Counted from the first letter of the stretch, positions 1 through 8,968 are shown. The stretch: DNA of 64,000 nt from Oscillospiraceae bacterium (GCA_902782125.1 CACZMA010000001.1:1-64000), one strand, 5' to 3'. Notes: generated by a model not told the origin, from the sequence alone. Numbers and translations: made by a program.

Positions 1-90
1 CGGACGTCAGGCCAATTACTCCCCTAATTATAAGAAAAGTGCAACTGTCGGAGTTAATTACTCTCTAACAATTACACTTTCTATGGTACT

Positions 91-115
91 AAAAAGCCGC
101 ATCTAATGATGCGGC
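91..115 (-). terminator. Rho-independent terminator after rplT
   Basis: An 8-bp stem (96-103 with 108-115, sequence GCCGCATC on the coding strand), a 4-base loop and a run of five T on the minus strand follow the rplT stop codon. This ends the infC-rpmI-rplT transcript. Confidence 0.9.
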
Positions 116-141
116 CGTTATAGATTCGATTAAGATCTGAA

Positions 142-495
142 TTACAGAGCTGCCTTAGCCTTCTCAACGAGTGATGTGAAGCCAGCTGCATCTGTTACTG
201 CGATGTCAGCAAGAACCTTACGGTCGAGCTCAACGCCTGCCTTCTTGAGGCCGTTCATAAATCTTGAGTAGCTCATGTCGTTAAGACGGCAAGCTGCATT
301 GATCCTGATGATCCAAAGTCTTCTGAAGTCTCTCTTCTTGTTTCTTCTGTCTCTGTAAGCATAGTTACCGGACTTTAATACCTGCTGGTTAGCAACCTTG
401 AAGAGCTTGCTCTTGTGGCCCCAGTAACCCTTAGCCTGCTTGATGATCTTATGGTGACGCGCTCTTACGCGGATTCCTCTTTTAACTCTTGACAT
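142..495 (-). CDS. rplT: 50S ribosomal protein L20
   Basis: L20 binds 23S rRNA early in assembly of the large subunit and represses its own operon in many bacteria. The 117-residue product has the usual length and the family's basic N-terminal half ([17 protein letters not shown], then [13 protein letters not shown]). It is the last gene of infC-rpmI-rplT, 26 bases after rpmI. An AGGAGG site lies just before the ATG. Expression is probably controlled through the structured leader upstream of infC. Confidence 0.98.
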   Translation of the reverse strand: MSRVKRGIRVRARHHKIIKQAKGYWGHKSKLFKVANQQVLKSGNYAYRDRRNKKRDFRRLWIIRINAACRLNDMSYSRFMNGLKKAGVELDRKVLADIAVTDAAGFTSLVEKAKAAL

Positions 496-521
496 ATCTT
501 TGTCCTCCTAATTCTCTCTAA

Positions 522-719
522 TTATGCGTAAGGGATCATCTTCTTGACGATCTTTGCATTCTGATCCGAGCATACCTGGCTGTGTCTTAAGTGTCTCATT
601 CTCTTAGTAGGTCTCTTGCTCAGGATGTGGCTTCTGAAGGACTGCTTATGAAGAACCTTACCGGTACCTGTTACTTTGAATCTCTTCTTTGATGAGCTGT
701 GTGTCTTCTGCTTAGGCAT
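522..719 (-). CDS. rpmI: 50S ribosomal protein L35
   Basis: This small basic protein of 65 residues is part of the large ribosomal subunit. It starts MPKQKTHSSSKKRFKVTGTG and has the conserved K-rich core and the HILSKRPTKRMRHLR segment of L35. It sits between infC and rplT in the standard order, with an AGGAGG ribosome site in the 22-base gap to infC. Confidence 0.97.
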   Translation of the reverse strand: MPKQKTHSSSKKRFKVTGTGKVLHKQSFRSHILSKRPTKRMRHLRHSQVCSDQNAKIVKKMIPYA

Positions 720-741
720 TTGTCTTATCCTCCTAATTAAT

Positions 742-1266
742 TTATTTCTTCTTTGCCGGTGACAGGTACATTACCATGTTCCTGCCCTCGATCTTGGGCG
801 GTCTGTCGACTGATCCGTACTCGCTGACGCCCTCAGCGAACTTCTCCATTACTTCGAAGCCTTTGTTCTGGAAAGCCATCTCACGACCTCTGAACCTGAT
901 GTTGACCTTGACCCTGTTGCCGTTCGAGAGGAACTTGACTACGGCCTTACGCTTTACTTCGATATCGTGGACATCAGTGTTGAGCTTTAAGCCGATCTCC
1001 TTGAGTTCAGTTTCCTTCTGATTCTTCTTGGCATCCTTCTCCCTCTTCTTCTTCTCGAAGATGAACTTGTTGTAGTCCATTACCCTGCAAACCGGGTTAT
1101 CGGGATTCGGAGAGATACATACGAGATCAAGACCTGCTTCTTCAGCCTTCTGTCTGGCCTCTTCGATAGGTACTACGCCTACCATCTCTCCATCTGCGTC
1201 AATAAGACGAACGCTGGCAAACTTAATAGCCTCGTTGATCATCTGGTTTTCAGTAGTCTTAGCGAT
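742..1266 (-). CDS. infC: Translation initiation factor IF-3, ATC start
   Basis: IF-3 binds the 30S subunit and checks the start codon and initiator tRNA. The sequence shows the N-domain (NEAIKFASVRLIDADGEMVG), a lysine-rich linker and the C-domain (FRGREMAFQNKGFEVM). The open frame extends to an ATG at 1320, but that ATG lies in the terminator hairpin of the leader. A perfect Shine-Dalgarno sequence (AAGGAGGTG, 1281-1273) stands six bases before an ATC codon, giving IAKTTENQMINEAI and a 174-residue protein of normal length. infC is known for non-AUG starts that make it self-regulating, so I place the start at ATC. Confidence 0.93.
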   Translation of the reverse strand: MAKTTENQMINEAIKFASVRLIDADGEMVGVVPIEEARQKAEEAGLDLVCISPNPDNPVCRVMDYNKFIFEKKKREKDAKKNQKETELKEIGLKLNTDVHDIEVKRKAVVKFLSNGNRVKVNIRFRGREMAFQNKGFEVMEKFAEGVSEYGSVDRPPKIEGRNMVMYLSPAKKK

Positions 1267-1281
1267 GGTGAACACCTCCTT
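1264..1281 (-). promoter_or_regulatory. Strong ribosome site and ATC start of infC
   Basis: AAGGAGGTG at 1281-1273 is followed by a six-base spacer and ATC at 1266-1264. No ATG, GTG or TTG is suitably placed in frame: the in-frame GTG overlaps the Shine-Dalgarno sequence itself. The site decides the start of infC and fits IF-3 autoregulation by poor start codons. Confidence 0.8.
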
Positions 1282-1428
1282 CAAGCAATAAAAAAGAACG
1301 GATAACATCCGTTCTCTCATAACAGCCCCGCCTTAAGATTAAGGCACCCTCTATATTAGGTTTAACTATTAACCTCTTCACAGGTCCGATGACCGCTGGA
1401 GGTGAGAACGTAATGTTTCTTCTTTTTT
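1267..1428 (-). ncRNA. Structured 5' leader of infC-rpmI-rplT (L20-leader-like)
   Basis: The minus-strand leader can form several hairpins before the attenuator: GGTC/GACC (1394-1383), AGGTT/AACCT (1375-1358) and a 7-bp GCCTTAA/TTAAGGC stem with a two-base loop (1345-1330). L20 leaders are known in Bacillota at this place. I infer the class from position and the terminator, not from a covariance match. A TTGACA at 1433-1428 has no convincing -10 partner, so the 5' end is not fixed. Confidence 0.55.
1290..1315 (-). terminator. Attenuator hairpin in the infC leader
   Basis: A perfect 9-bp stem (AGAACGGAT and ATCCGTTCT, three-base loop GTT) followed by six T lies 9 bases upstream of the infC Shine-Dalgarno sequence. 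A terminator inside the leader, before the first gene, is the arrangement of L20-controlled attenuation in Bacillota. Confidence 0.85.
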
Positions 1429-1476
1429 GTCAACTCGGTTATATTAAGCAAAACTGAGGCTAAAGTCAAGCATTTT

Positions 1477-2112
1477 CTAATGAATTACTTTGAGGAAGGA
1501 TCTTCTGTGTATCGGAGTGATGCCGTGCTCCCTTATCGCAGCATAGTGATCCTTCGTCCCGTAACCCTTGTGTTTGGCGAATCCGTAGCCCGGATACTCC
1601 TTGTCATAATCCATCATCATATGGTCTCTGGTGACCTTGGCAAGTATAGAAGCGGCAGCTATGGAATCCGACTTGGCATCACCCTTGATGATGGGTATCA
1701 CGGGAAGTCCCGTTCCTTCGAGCTTGACCGCGTCGATAAGAAGGATGTCCGGCTCGATTGATATCTCTTCCACGCAGCGCCTCATGGCCTTCTTGGTAGC
1801 TTCCAGGATGTTGATCTCATCTATCGTCTCCGGAGACTCCGCACAGACGGCATAAGCCAGGGCCTTCTCCTTGATCTGCACAAACAGTTCTTCCCTCTTC
1901 TTCTCCGTAAGCTTCTTCGAGTCGTCGAGACCCAGTATCTTCACATCAGGATCCAGAATGCAGCATGCGGCTACTACGGGACCTGCAAGAGGTCCTCTTC
2001 CGGCTTCGTCTATTCCGCCCGGGAATGAGTAACCGTCTTCACGTGCCTGCTTCTCATAGGCATACATCTCTTCGTACTTTGCTTCAAGCTGTTCCTGTGT
2101 AAGTCTGGCCAT
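1477..2112 (-). CDS. rnhB: Ribonuclease HII
   Basis: This enzyme cleaves the RNA strand at ribonucleotides embedded in DNA, for replication and repair. The 211-residue protein carries the family signature GIDEAGRGPLAGPVVAA with two catalytic acids (Asp and Glu), then LGLDDSKKLTEKKRE, a third acid in ILLIDAV and a fourth near TRDHMM. Its ATG overlaps the rbgA stop by one base (TAATG), so the two are translationally coupled, as in many Bacillota. Confidence 0.97.
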   Translation of the reverse strand: MARLTQEQLEAKYEEMYAYEKQAREDGYSFPGGIDEAGRGPLAGPVVAACCILDPDVKILGLDDSKKLTEKKREELFVQIKEKALAYAVCAESPETIDEINILEATKKAMRRCVEEISIEPDILLIDAVKLEGTGLPVIPIIKGDAKSDSIAAASILAKVTRDHMMMDYDKEYPGYGFAKHKGYGTKDHYAAIREHGITPIHRRSFLKVIH

Positions 2113-3011
2113 TATATGTCTCCTTCCGGCTTATCCGGCGACTCGAGCGTTATCCTTCCGATACGGCCTTCCCTGAAGTCGTTCAGAAGAAGCGCCGCGA
2201 AACGGTTCTCATCCACTCTTCCGCCGCTCATAACGCAGCCTCTCTTCTTGCCCATGGCCAGGAAAAGATCGTAATAAGGATCTGCGTAACCTTCATTGTC
2301 ACCCTGCTCTTCAAGGATATCGAGTGATACACCGTATCTGTCTTCCATGTACTTCGGATAGAGTTTGATAAGAAGCTTCATGGCCTCATACGCAGTCTCC
2401 ACGACATCGGTAACATCGTCTTTGACAGAGCCGCACATCTGAAGGCATACCGCGCTCCTGTGTGTTGCTATCTTAGGCCAGAGCACACCCGGCATATCCA
2501 TCATCTCGAGCCTGCCCGGAGTCTGTATCCACTTGAAGTCTCTCGTAACGCCGGGGCGGTCACCTGTGACGGCAGCCTTCTTGCCCGCAAGAGCATTGAT
2601 GAGAGTTGACTTGCCAGTGTTTGGCGCGCCTACTACCATTGCCCTGATCGGTCTTCCGATGCGGCCCTTGGCGGCTGCAGCATCGAGCTTGTCCTTCATT
2701 ATCTCCATCGTGATCTCATTCAGCTTGTCGAAGCCTTTCTTGTGAGCTGCTTCGATCGCGACTGCATGCGTAGTCTTGTCAAACTCAGCGATCCACCTGG
2801 ATGTCAGATTGGGATCAGCCAGATCTCTCTTATTGAGGATGATGATCCTCGGCTTGTCGCCTATTATCTTGTCCAGTTCCGGATTCCTGCTCGAGAACGG
2901 GATCCTGCAGTCGCAGGTCTCATATACGAGATCGACGAGCTTAAGCCTGTCCTTCGTCTCGTTGAGAGCTTTGCGCATATGTCCCGGAAACCAGTTGATG
3001 CTATTTGACAT
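2112..3011 (-). CDS. rbgA: Ribosome biogenesis GTPase RbgA (YlqF)
   Basis: RbgA is a GTPase needed for late assembly of the 50S subunit. The G motifs are circularly permuted: NKRD (G4) comes before GAPNTGKST (G1) and DMPG (G3). The N-terminal INWFPGHMRKAL is characteristic. An upstream in-frame ATG at 3047 exists, but GAGGTGG is spaced correctly for the ATG at 3011, giving 299 residues. It lies directly upstream of rnhB and diverges from the SDR gene at 3087. Confidence 0.95.
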   Translation of the reverse strand: MSNSINWFPGHMRKALNETKDRLKLVDLVYETCDCRIPFSSRNPELDKIIGDKPRIIILNKRDLADPNLTSRWIAEFDKTTHAVAIEAAHKKGFDKLNEITMEIMKDKLDAAAAKGRIGRPIRAMVVGAPNTGKSTLINALAGKKAAVTGDRPGVTRDFKWIQTPGRLEMMDMPGVLWPKIATHRSAVCLQMCGSVKDDVTDVVETAYEAMKLLIKLYPKYMEDRYGVSLDILEEQGDNEGYADPYYDLFLAMGKKRGCVMSGGRVDENRFAALLLNDFREGRIGRITLESPDKPEGDI

Positions 3012-3086
3012 AAACCACCTCAAATCTATAATTGATGATTTTACCATAATGTTAGGATGTTTATATTCGTATGCGGAGGTGTAATC

Positions 3087-3815
3087 ATGGTAGACGTTAA
3101 AGGAAGATGGGTATTGGTCACGGGCGCTTCAAGAGGCCTTGGAAGGCTGTGTGCGCTTTATATGGCAGATAAGGGGGCTAACCTTCTCCTGCAGGCAAGG
3201 ACCGAAGAGGCATTGGAAGAGGTTGCTTCTGAGGCAAGAGAGATGGGAGCTGATGTGAAGCTTTTCGCGTGCGACCTTGAAGATGATGCTCAGGTGAAGG
3301 TCATGCTGTCCGAGATAGACAAGACCGGAGTTCGCGTCGATATCGTCCTTAACAATGCCGGCATCCAGGTGACCTACAGGACGGATTACTACGTAACGCC
3401 TGCAGAAGATTTCGTTAAGAGCCTTCGTGTGAATACCATTGCCCCTGCTCTGATCTGCTATCACTTCCTGCCGAAGATGATCGAAGCGGGATTCGGAAGG
3501 ATCGTCAACACAACTTCCGGCATCGCGTTGGAGCCTCAGCAGGCCGCGTATTCAGCGAGCAAGGCGGCGCTCGATAAGATAACGGTCGACCTCGGTTCCA
3601 CCGTCGAAGGAACGGATGTCATTATTAGCCTTACCGATCCGGGCTGGTGCAGGACCGACCTCGGCGGACCTCAGGCGCCCAACGCCCCGGAGAGTGCGCT
3701 TCCAGGTCTTGTGGTCGGTGCTTTCGTTGATGACGGCAAGTCAGGCAGACTGTTCCGGGCACAGGAATTCACCGGAATGCCGATCGAAGAGGCTGTCGCC
3801 AAAGCAGAGAGATAA
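3087..3815 (+). CDS. Short-chain dehydrogenase/reductase
   Basis: This is an NAD(P)-dependent oxidoreductase of the classical SDR family. It has the Rossmann motif TGASRGLG near residue 14, NNAG for the central beta strand, a catalytic Ser in NTTSG and the YSASK catalytic pair, followed by the DPGWCRTDLGG stretch. The start at 3087 follows GGAGGTG by five bases; an ATG 30 bases earlier lacks such a site. It stands alone between rbgA and rplS, converging on rplS. The substrate cannot be told from the sequence. Confidence 0.9.
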   Translation: MVDVKGRWVLVTGASRGLGRLCALYMADKGANLLLQARTEEALEEVASEAREMGADVKLFACDLEDDAQVKVMLSEIDKTGVRVDIVLNNAGIQVTYRTDYYVTPAEDFVKSLRVNTIAPALICYHFLPKMIEAGFGRIVNTTSGIALEPQQAAYSASKAALDKITVDLGSTVEGTDVIISLTDPGWCRTDLGGPQAPNAPESALPGLVVGAFVDDGKSGRLFRAQEFTGMPIEEAVAKAER

Positions 3816-3817
3816 AC

Positions 3818-3850
3818 AAAAAAGAACCCGCCGGATAACCGACGGGTTCT
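3818..3850 (-). terminator. Terminator of the ylxM-rplS operon
   Basis: A 12-bp stem (3823-3834 with 3839-3850, one G-T pair) with a four-base loop is followed by six T on the minus strand. It ends the leftward rplS transcript and may also stop the converging SDR transcript. Confidence 0.88.
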
Positions 3851-3872
3851 GTGTTTCAAGAATAAATCAAGA

Positions 3873-4214
3873 TCAGATCTTCTGTGTGATCTTAGCTGCC
3901 TTACCCTGTCTTCCACGGAGGTAGTAGAGCTTAGCTCTTCTAACCTTACCCTTACGGATAACATCGATATGATCGATCTTGGGCGAATTTACAGGCAGGA
4001 TCCTCTCAACACCTACGCCATAAGAAACACGGCGGATGGTGATAGACTCTGAAAGACCTGAACCCTTACGAGCAATAACATATCCTTCGAAAACCTGGAT
4101 ACGCTCTTTATTTCCCTCTTTGATGAGCAGGTGAGCCTTTACGAAATCACCGATCTCAACTTCAGGATAGTTGTTCTTGATATTCTCGCTCTCAACAACT
4201 TTTACTAAATCCAT
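3873..4214 (-). CDS. rplS: 50S ribosomal protein L19
   Basis: L19 sits at the subunit interface of the ribosome. The 113-residue product has the family pattern: [36 protein letters not shown], then [14 protein letters not shown] and the C-terminal [13 protein letters not shown]. The ATG at 4214 is preceded by AGAGGAAA. An open frame runs upstream to 4316 but has no homology. The 76-base gap to trmD contains a small hairpin (GGTGG/CCAC) that could be part of an L19 leader, which I cannot confirm. Confidence 0.96.
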   Translation of the reverse strand: MDLVKVVESENIKNNYPEVEIGDFVKAHLLIKEGNKERIQVFEGYVIARKGSGLSESITIRRVSYGVGVERILPVNSPKIDHIDVIRKGKVRRAKLYYLRGRQGKAAKITQKI

Positions 4215-4290
4215 ATTGTTCGTTTCCTCTCTTTCCTGCAGATGTTCTTGCCTGGATGTGGCAGAGGACCACCCTGATAACTTGAAGAGT

Positions 4291-5028
4291 TTAGCACAAG
4301 CCTTTTTTGAAGGCAAGCATTTTCTTCCACTCTTCTTCCGTAATATCCAGCTGGTCGAGCATATCCGGGCGCTTGTCCCAGGTCTCGACCAGGGAGGCGA
4401 TGCGGTTATACTCGTTTATCGCTGCATCATTACCGTTCTTAAGCACTTCCGGCACCTCTTTGCCGTGCCATACCGGCGGCTTTGTATACTGAGGCGCCTC
4501 AAGCGTTCCCGATATGTGGGACTCGTTCATGTATGCCTCCTCATTGGGAAGCACACCGGGCACGAGCCTCGCGACTGCATCGATGACCACAATGGCCGCA
4601 GTCTCTCCGCCTGTCAGGATGTAATCTCCTATCGATATCTCCTCATCACAGATCTCATCGATCACCCTGGCGTCGATGCCTTCGTAGTGACCGCAAATGA
4701 CAACAAGGTCCTTATGCTTTGACAGCTCCACCGCCTTTTTCTCGTCGAAAACATGCCCCTTCGGAGACATATACACCACATAGGGCTTCGCTTCGAGCTT
4801 GTCCGCAATGCTCTTATACGCATCGTAGACGGGATCACAGTAGATAAGAAGTCCCGTACCTCCTCCGTACATCGTATCGTCGATCTTGCCGTAATGATTG
4901 TGGGCAAAATCCCTGATGTTGATGCAGTCAAGGCCGATGGCGCCGTTCTCGATGGCGCGGCCTGTCATACTCGTACGAAGGTAATCCGATACCTGGTCCG
5001 GGAAAAGCGTAATAACATGGAAATCCAT
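4291..5028 (-). CDS. trmD: tRNA (guanine-N1-)-methyltransferase
   Basis: TrmD methylates G37 of tRNAs that read CNN codons, preventing frameshifts. The 245-residue protein begins [13 protein letters not shown] and shows the trefoil-knot SAM-binding segments [11 protein letters not shown] and [11 protein letters not shown], the [14 protein letters not shown] loop and the [13 protein letters not shown] end. The open frame extends into rimM, but the ATG at 5028, one base after the rimM stop, matches the family start. It belongs to the rpsP-rimM-trmD-rplS run. Confidence 0.97.
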   Translation of the reverse strand: MDFHVITLFPDQVSDYLRTSMTGRAIENGAIGLDCINIRDFAHNHYGKIDDTMYGGGTGLLIYCDPVYDAYKSIADKLEAKPYVVYMSPKGHVFDEKKAVELSKHKDLVVICGHYEGIDARVIDEICDEEISIGDYILTGGETAAIVVIDAVARLVPGVLPNEEAYMNESHISGTLEAPQYTKPPVWHGKEVPEVLKNGNDAAINEYNRIASLVETWDKRPDMLDQLDITEEEWKKMLAFKKGLC

Positions 5029-5029
5029 A

Positions 5030-5554
5030 TTACTCATATAGTTCGTACAGACCTTCCGGAAGACGGCACTTGATGTAGCCTTCTTCCACATTGACCTCAT
5101 AGCAGAACTGCTTAAGGAAAGGCAGGAGCAGGTTCTTGGGCTTGTCACGCTTGATCTCAAGTATGTAATTGGCGCCTGTCTCATAACAGTCGCACACCTT
5201 GCCCAGTGCTCCTCTCTCATCGTCAGATATATCAAGACCTATCAGGTCAGCAATATAGTAGCTGTCCTTCTTGAGGGGAACGGCATCGGCTCTGGATACG
5301 GCAATGTAAGTACCCTTGAGCGATTCTGCCTTGTCCCTGTCCTCAACGCCTTCGAGCTTGAGGAGGACATTGGTCTTGTCTATCCTGGCGGACTTTGCTT
5401 TGGCAGGAGTAAGGTTCTCGAGTTTAGGACCGCACAGGTAGCAGTCCTTCATCTTAAGAAAACGGCGCGCGTCATCCGTAAGAGGAACCACCTTGAGTTC
5501 CCCACGGATACCGTGCACGCCGATTATCCTGCCGTTGATTATGTAATCTTCCAT
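5030..5554 (-). CDS. rimM: 16S rRNA processing protein RimM
   Basis: RimM helps 30S maturation by binding S19. The 174-residue protein has an N-terminal RimM domain (GRIIGVHGIRGELKVVPLTDD) and a C-terminal PRC-barrel (YYIADLIGLDISDDERGALG, then LLLPFLKQFC). Its ATG overlaps the khpA stop by one base (TGATG), and trmD follows after one base, so the three are coupled. Confidence 0.95.
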   Translation of the reverse strand: MEDYIINGRIIGVHGIRGELKVVPLTDDARRFLKMKDCYLCGPKLENLTPAKAKSARIDKTNVLLKLEGVEDRDKAESLKGTYIAVSRADAVPLKKDSYYIADLIGLDISDDERGALGKVCDCYETGANYILEIKRDKPKNLLLPFLKQFCYEVNVEEGYIKCRLPEGLYELYE

Positions 5555-5784
5555 CAGCCTACGATATCTACAATAACGCGCTTACCGCTCTTGAGATACT
5601 TAGCCTTCATGATGGAACGGATGGCTTGAGCTCTCTTGCCATTCTTTCCGATAATCTTTCCTGTGTCTTCAGGAGCAACGGAAAGCTCGAAAATGACCGT
5701 GTTGCCACGCTCTGTTTTCTTGACGTTTACTTCGTCGGGATTGGAAACCAATTCCTTTGCAATATAAACTAATAAATCGTCCAT
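5554..5784 (-). CDS. khpA: KH-domain RNA-binding protein KhpA
   Basis: This 76-residue protein is a single KH domain with the GxxG loop in IIGKNGKRAQAIRSIM. KhpA (YlqC) in Bacillota partners with KhpB to bind RNA and affects cell division. It lies between rpsP and rimM as usual, with GGAAGGAG before the ATG. Confidence 0.93.
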   Translation of the reverse strand: MDDLLVYIAKELVSNPDEVNVKKTERGNTVIFELSVAPEDTGKIIGKNGKRAQAIRSIMKAKYLKSGKRVIVDIVG

Positions 5785-5836
5785 ATCACGTTCTCCTTCC
5801 TAAAAATTAGAGTAGTTCTATTACAGTCACAGACTA

Positions 5837-6079
5837 TCAGATAATACCCTGCTTCTTAAGAAGAGCTCTAACAGTGTCAGTAGGCTGAGCACCGTTGCCG
5901 ATCCACTTCTTAGCTGCTTCTGCATCGATCTTAACCTGATCCTCTTCTACGAGGGGATTATAAGTACCGATCTCCTCGATGAAGCGGCCGTCTCTGGGGT
6001 AACGTGAATCTGCTACGACTACACGATAGAAAGGTGCCTTCTTCTTACCCATTCTTCTTAAACGAATCTTTACTGCCAT
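5837..6079 (-). CDS. rpsP: 30S ribosomal protein S16
   Basis: This 80-residue small-subunit protein starts [20 protein letters not shown], followed by [20 protein letters not shown], both diagnostic of S16. CCGGAGG precedes the ATG. It follows ffh in the SRP/ribosome operon. Confidence 0.98.
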   Translation of the reverse strand: MAVKIRLRRMGKKKAPFYRVVVADSRYPRDGRFIEEIGTYNPLVEEDQVKIDAEAAKKWIGNGAQPTDTVRALLKKQGII

Positions 6080-6156
6080 TTTCTTTTCCTCCGGAAAATA
6101 TTTATAGTTTTTATTATCATCGCATCTGCTTGTTCGCTTCTGCGGGATGAACCTGA

Positions 6157-7653
6157 TTATCTCTTGCCCTTGCGCTTCTTCTTGACGTCTCTTCTTCCTC
6201 TGGGCTGTCCGTCATATTCTTCGGTCTGCTTGGGCTTGCCGAATCCGCCGAGGCCGCCGAAGCCTCCCATGCCGCCCATTCCTCCCATGCCGCCGGCCGG
6301 GCCGAGACCCATTTTCGCGGCCTGCTTGGCAAAGCCCTTGGGCATCTTCATGCCGCCCTTGCCGTTGGAGAACTGTTTCATCATCTTGGCGGTCTGCTCG
6401 TACTGCGTGATAAGCTTGTTTACGTCGGATACCTCTACGCCTGCACCTGCCGCGATCCTCTTCCTGCGGCTCGCGTTCAGGATGGAAGGCATCTTCCTCT
6501 CCTTCTTGGTCATGGAGGAGATGATGGCCATCTGCCTGTCGACGATCCTGTCGTCTAAGTCTTCCTCATTGACCTTGCCGGCTGTACCGGGGATCATGCC
6601 CACCAGGTCCTTCAGAGAACCCATCTTCTTCATCTGCTCGAACTGAGAATAGAGGTCATCAAGGTTGTACGAAGAGCTCATCATGCGCTCCATCGTCTTT
6701 GCAGCCTCTTCTTCGTCTACCGCTACCGAAGCCTTCTCGATGAGAGATACGACATCGCCCATGCCGAGGATCCTGTCAGCCATACGCTGGGGATAGAACT
6801 GCTCGATGGCATCTACCTTCTCGCCTGTACAGATGTATTTGATCGGCCTGCCCGTAAGCTTCCTGATGGAGAGTGCGGCACCGCCTCTGGCATCACCGTC
6901 GAGCTTGGTCATGATGAAACCGTCCATGCCGATCGCCTCTTCGAAGGTCTTGGCAACATTAACGGCTTCCTGACCGATCATCGCATCGACTACAAGGAGC
7001 TTCTCGGTAGGGTTAACTTCACTGCTGATGCTCTTAAGCTCGTCCATGAGCTCGTCATCTACGACCGTACGGCCTGCAGTATCTATGATCAGGTAATTGC
7101 AGAGCATGTATCTCGCTCTGCCCTCACCGTCTCTGGCGATCTTAACGGCATCCTTCTCTTCGGGATCGATATAGGATTCGATCCCTGCGCCGTCTGCCAA
7201 TACCTTGAGCTGCTGGGCAGCCGCGGGTCTGTGCACGTCAACGGATACGACCATCGGCTTCTTGCCTGAAGCCTTGAGAAGCCTCGCAAGCTTTACTGCT
7301 GTCGTTGTCTTACCTGCACCCTGAAGACCGTAGAGGATTATCGTGGTAAAGCCGGAGTCGGATACTGCGATCTTCTCGTCGCCTTCCTCGCCTCCGAGGA
7401 GCTCCGTAAGAGAATCCCTGACGATTTTAACGATCTGCTGGCCCGGAGTAAAAGAGCCCTGGATATCAGCACCCTGGCACTTCTCCGTCATATCCTTCAC
7501 GAAATCCTTGACAACGCCGTACTCAACATCAGCTTCAAGGAGCGCCATTCTAATCTCGCGCATCATGTCCTTGATGTCAGACTCGGTTACACGGGCTTTG
7601 CCGCGCATCCTGGACGTTATATCAGCAAGTTTACTCTGTAGGCTCTCAAACAC
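6157..7653 (-). CDS. ffh: Signal recognition particle protein Ffh (SRP54)
   Basis: Ffh binds signal peptides and 4.5S RNA and delivers ribosomes to FtsY at the membrane. The 498-residue protein has the N domain, the G domain with [20 protein letters not shown] and [10 protein letters not shown], and the Met-rich M domain. The tail holds a low-complexity run of GGM and GGF repeats and a basic end. Translation starts at a GTG (7653) three bases after the ylxM stop, with GAGGAAAT upstream, so it is coupled to ylxM. Confidence 0.97.
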   Translation of the reverse strand: MFESLQSKLADITSRMRGKARVTESDIKDMMREIRMALLEADVEYGVVKDFVKDMTEKCQGADIQGSFTPGQQIVKIVRDSLTELLGGEEGDEKIAVSDSGFTTIILYGLQGAGKTTTAVKLARLLKASGKKPMVVSVDVHRPAAAQQLKVLADGAGIESYIDPEEKDAVKIARDGEGRARYMLCNYLIIDTAGRTVVDDELMDELKSISSEVNPTEKLLVVDAMIGQEAVNVAKTFEEAIGMDGFIMTKLDGDARGGAALSIRKLTGRPIKYICTGEKVDAIEQFYPQRMADRILGMGDVVSLIEKASVAVDEEEAAKTMERMMSSSYNLDDLYSQFEQMKKMGSLKDLVGMIPGTAGKVNEEDLDDRIVDRQMAIISSMTKKERKMPSILNASRRKRIAAGAGVEVSDVNKLITQYEQTAKMMKQFSNGKGGMKMPKGFAKQAAKMGLGPAGGMGGMGGMGGFGGLGGFGKPKQTEEYDGQPRGRRDVKKKRKGKR

Positions 7654-7656
7654 CTG

Positions 7657-7983
7657 TTACATTTCCTCTATAAGTTCTTCTAATTCATGCGCAGCCGATG
7701 TGCTGTCGCCGTTATTTATCATCTCAAGAGCTTTCTTTGCTCTCGCCTGCTGCTTCTCGAAAAGCTCCAGAAGCCCAAGTCTCTCTTCATACTCTTCGAG
7801 CTGCTTCTCGGCACGGTGTATCGTATCGTACACACCCTGTCTCGAGATGCCGGAAGACTCCGCGATCTCAGCCAGCGACAGATCTTCATTGTAATAACTC
7901 TCGCAGGCCTCGCGCATCTTGTCCGTAAGGAGATTCCCGTAGAAATCAAGTAAGATGCCTGTTCTGACCGATTTTTCCTTCAT
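7657..7983 (-). CDS. ylxM: YlxM family DNA-binding protein (UPF0122)
   Basis: YlxM is a small helix-turn-helix protein always found next to ffh and thought to modulate SRP GTPase activity. The 108 residues contain the sigma-region-4-like helix pair LSLAEIAESSGISRQGVYDT and a C-terminal coiled-coil tail rich in Glu. It is the first gene of the operon, with a consensus promoter just upstream. Confidence 0.93.
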   Translation of the reverse strand: MKEKSVRTGILLDFYGNLLTDKMREACESYYNEDLSLAEIAESSGISRQGVYDTIHRAEKQLEEYEERLGLLELFEKQQARAKKALEMINNGDSTSAAHELEELIEEM

Positions 7984-8018
7984 AAGGGCACAGTACTCCT
8001 TTGTTCAAGACCTTGAGG

Positions 8019-8047
8019 ATAATAACAGAAGGGGTGTCGGGTGTCAA
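8019..8047 (-). promoter_or_regulatory. Promoter of the ylxM-ffh-rpsP-rplS operon
   Basis: TTGACA (8047-8042), a 17-base spacer and TATTAT (8024-8019) form a near-consensus sigma-A promoter. The AAAGGAGT site and ylxM start follow within 60 bases. Confidence 0.85.
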
Positions 8048-8053
8048 GGTTTT

Positions 8054-8302
8054 TTACTTGGCAGGAGGTATATTCAGCATTCTATCTATTCCTATCCTGA
8101 GTTTTTGATTGAAGCCTGTTTTCCCCTTAATGAACTCAATTCCCATCGATATCAGCAGACTCACCGAAAAACAAAGACCAAAAGTAAGTATTGGGTTATT
8201 TATTCCTAGAACAGGAAAAACAGCATTATAAAAAATAGAATGAATATAGAATATATCCGCCGAATAAGACCCTAATGTTTTGTATCTGTTGAAAATAAAC
8301 AA
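8054..8302 (-). pseudogene. 3' remnant of an acyltransferase-3 family membrane protein
   Basis: The readable 82 residues look like the last two transmembrane helices of an acyltransferase-3 protein, the O-acetylase type that modifies surface glycans. LGSYSADIFYIHSIFYN matches the family's late S-x-x-IYLIH motif, and a second hydrophobic helix (residues 38-58) and a basic tail follow. Whole members have about 330-370 residues. The frame hits a stop near 8324, only a few bases beyond the end of the HAD gene, and only a TTG could start it. I read it as the 3' scar of a gene cut off when the island was assembled. Confidence 0.6.
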
Positions 8303-8326
8303 ACAAATCGTGTATTTATTTTGTCA

Positions 8327-8968
8327 TTACAGATACAACAGTTCTTCAGGACGGGAAATCAGATAATCAGCTCCGGCATTCAGAAGCTCATCAGAACTTC
8401 CGTAACCCCAAAGCACACCTGCACTTTTAAGGCCGTTTGTTTTCGCTCCGTTTATATCCTGAGCCCGGTCTCCGATCATTAAAACAAATTCCGTATTATC
8501 TGTCTCTATCTCATTGAGGAGATGCTTTATGACATCGCTCTTTCTGCTTATACTGCCATCCATCGTTGCAGCACCGATAAAATCGAAGCTGTCATACAGA
8601 TCAAAATGCCTGAGAATCCTCACCGAAAACTCGTAAGGTTTGGATGTTGCCAAAGCAACAGTAATACTCTTTTCTTTAAGGGAGCTTAACAGTTCAGGAA
8701 TTCCCGGGTAAACCGAGTTTTCGAATAGTCCGGTATCACGGTATCTTTCTCTATAGTACTCAATGGCCTTACGGCACTGCGATTCCGAAAAGCCGAAAAA
8801 ACGCTGGAATGACTCATCGAGCGGCGGTCCGATAAACGGATATAATTCACTTCTGTCTGATACATGAATATCGAATCTTTCCAGCGCATACATGACCGAA
8901 TTGGTTATACCGACACCTGGATCAGTAAGCGTACCATCCAAATCAAACAAATAATACTTATAAGTCAC
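8327..8968 (-). CDS. HAD-family hydrolase, phosphoglycolate-phosphatase-like
   Basis: This is a haloacid-dehalogenase-type phosphatase. It has motif I DLDGTLTD with the nucleophilic Asp, a helical cap with IGPPLDESF, motif II VALATSKP and motif IV MIGDRAQDINGAK. The open frame reaches an ATG at 9034 inside the upstream luxEC gene, but the HAD fold begins at the GTG at 8968 (VTYKYYLFDLDG), giving 213 residues with GGGTG upstream. It is the last intact gene of the island operon and could dephosphorylate a pathway intermediate. The substrate is unknown. Confidence 0.85.
   Translation of the reverse strand: MTYKYYLFDLDGTLTDPGVGITNSVMYALERFDIHVSDRSELYPFIGPPLDESFQRFFGFSESQCRKAIEYYRERYRDTGLFENSVYPGIPELLSSLKEKSITVALATSKPYEFSVRILRHFDLYDSFDFIGAATMDGSISRKSDVIKHLLNEIETDNTEFVLMIGDRAQDINGAKTNGLKSAGVLWGYGSSDELLNAGADYLISRPEELLYL

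Noticed and set aside
6240-6310. A tandem repeat region in ffh encoding GGM and GGF
   Set aside because: Gly/Met-rich tails are normal in SRP54 proteins of this group, so it is not a separate element.
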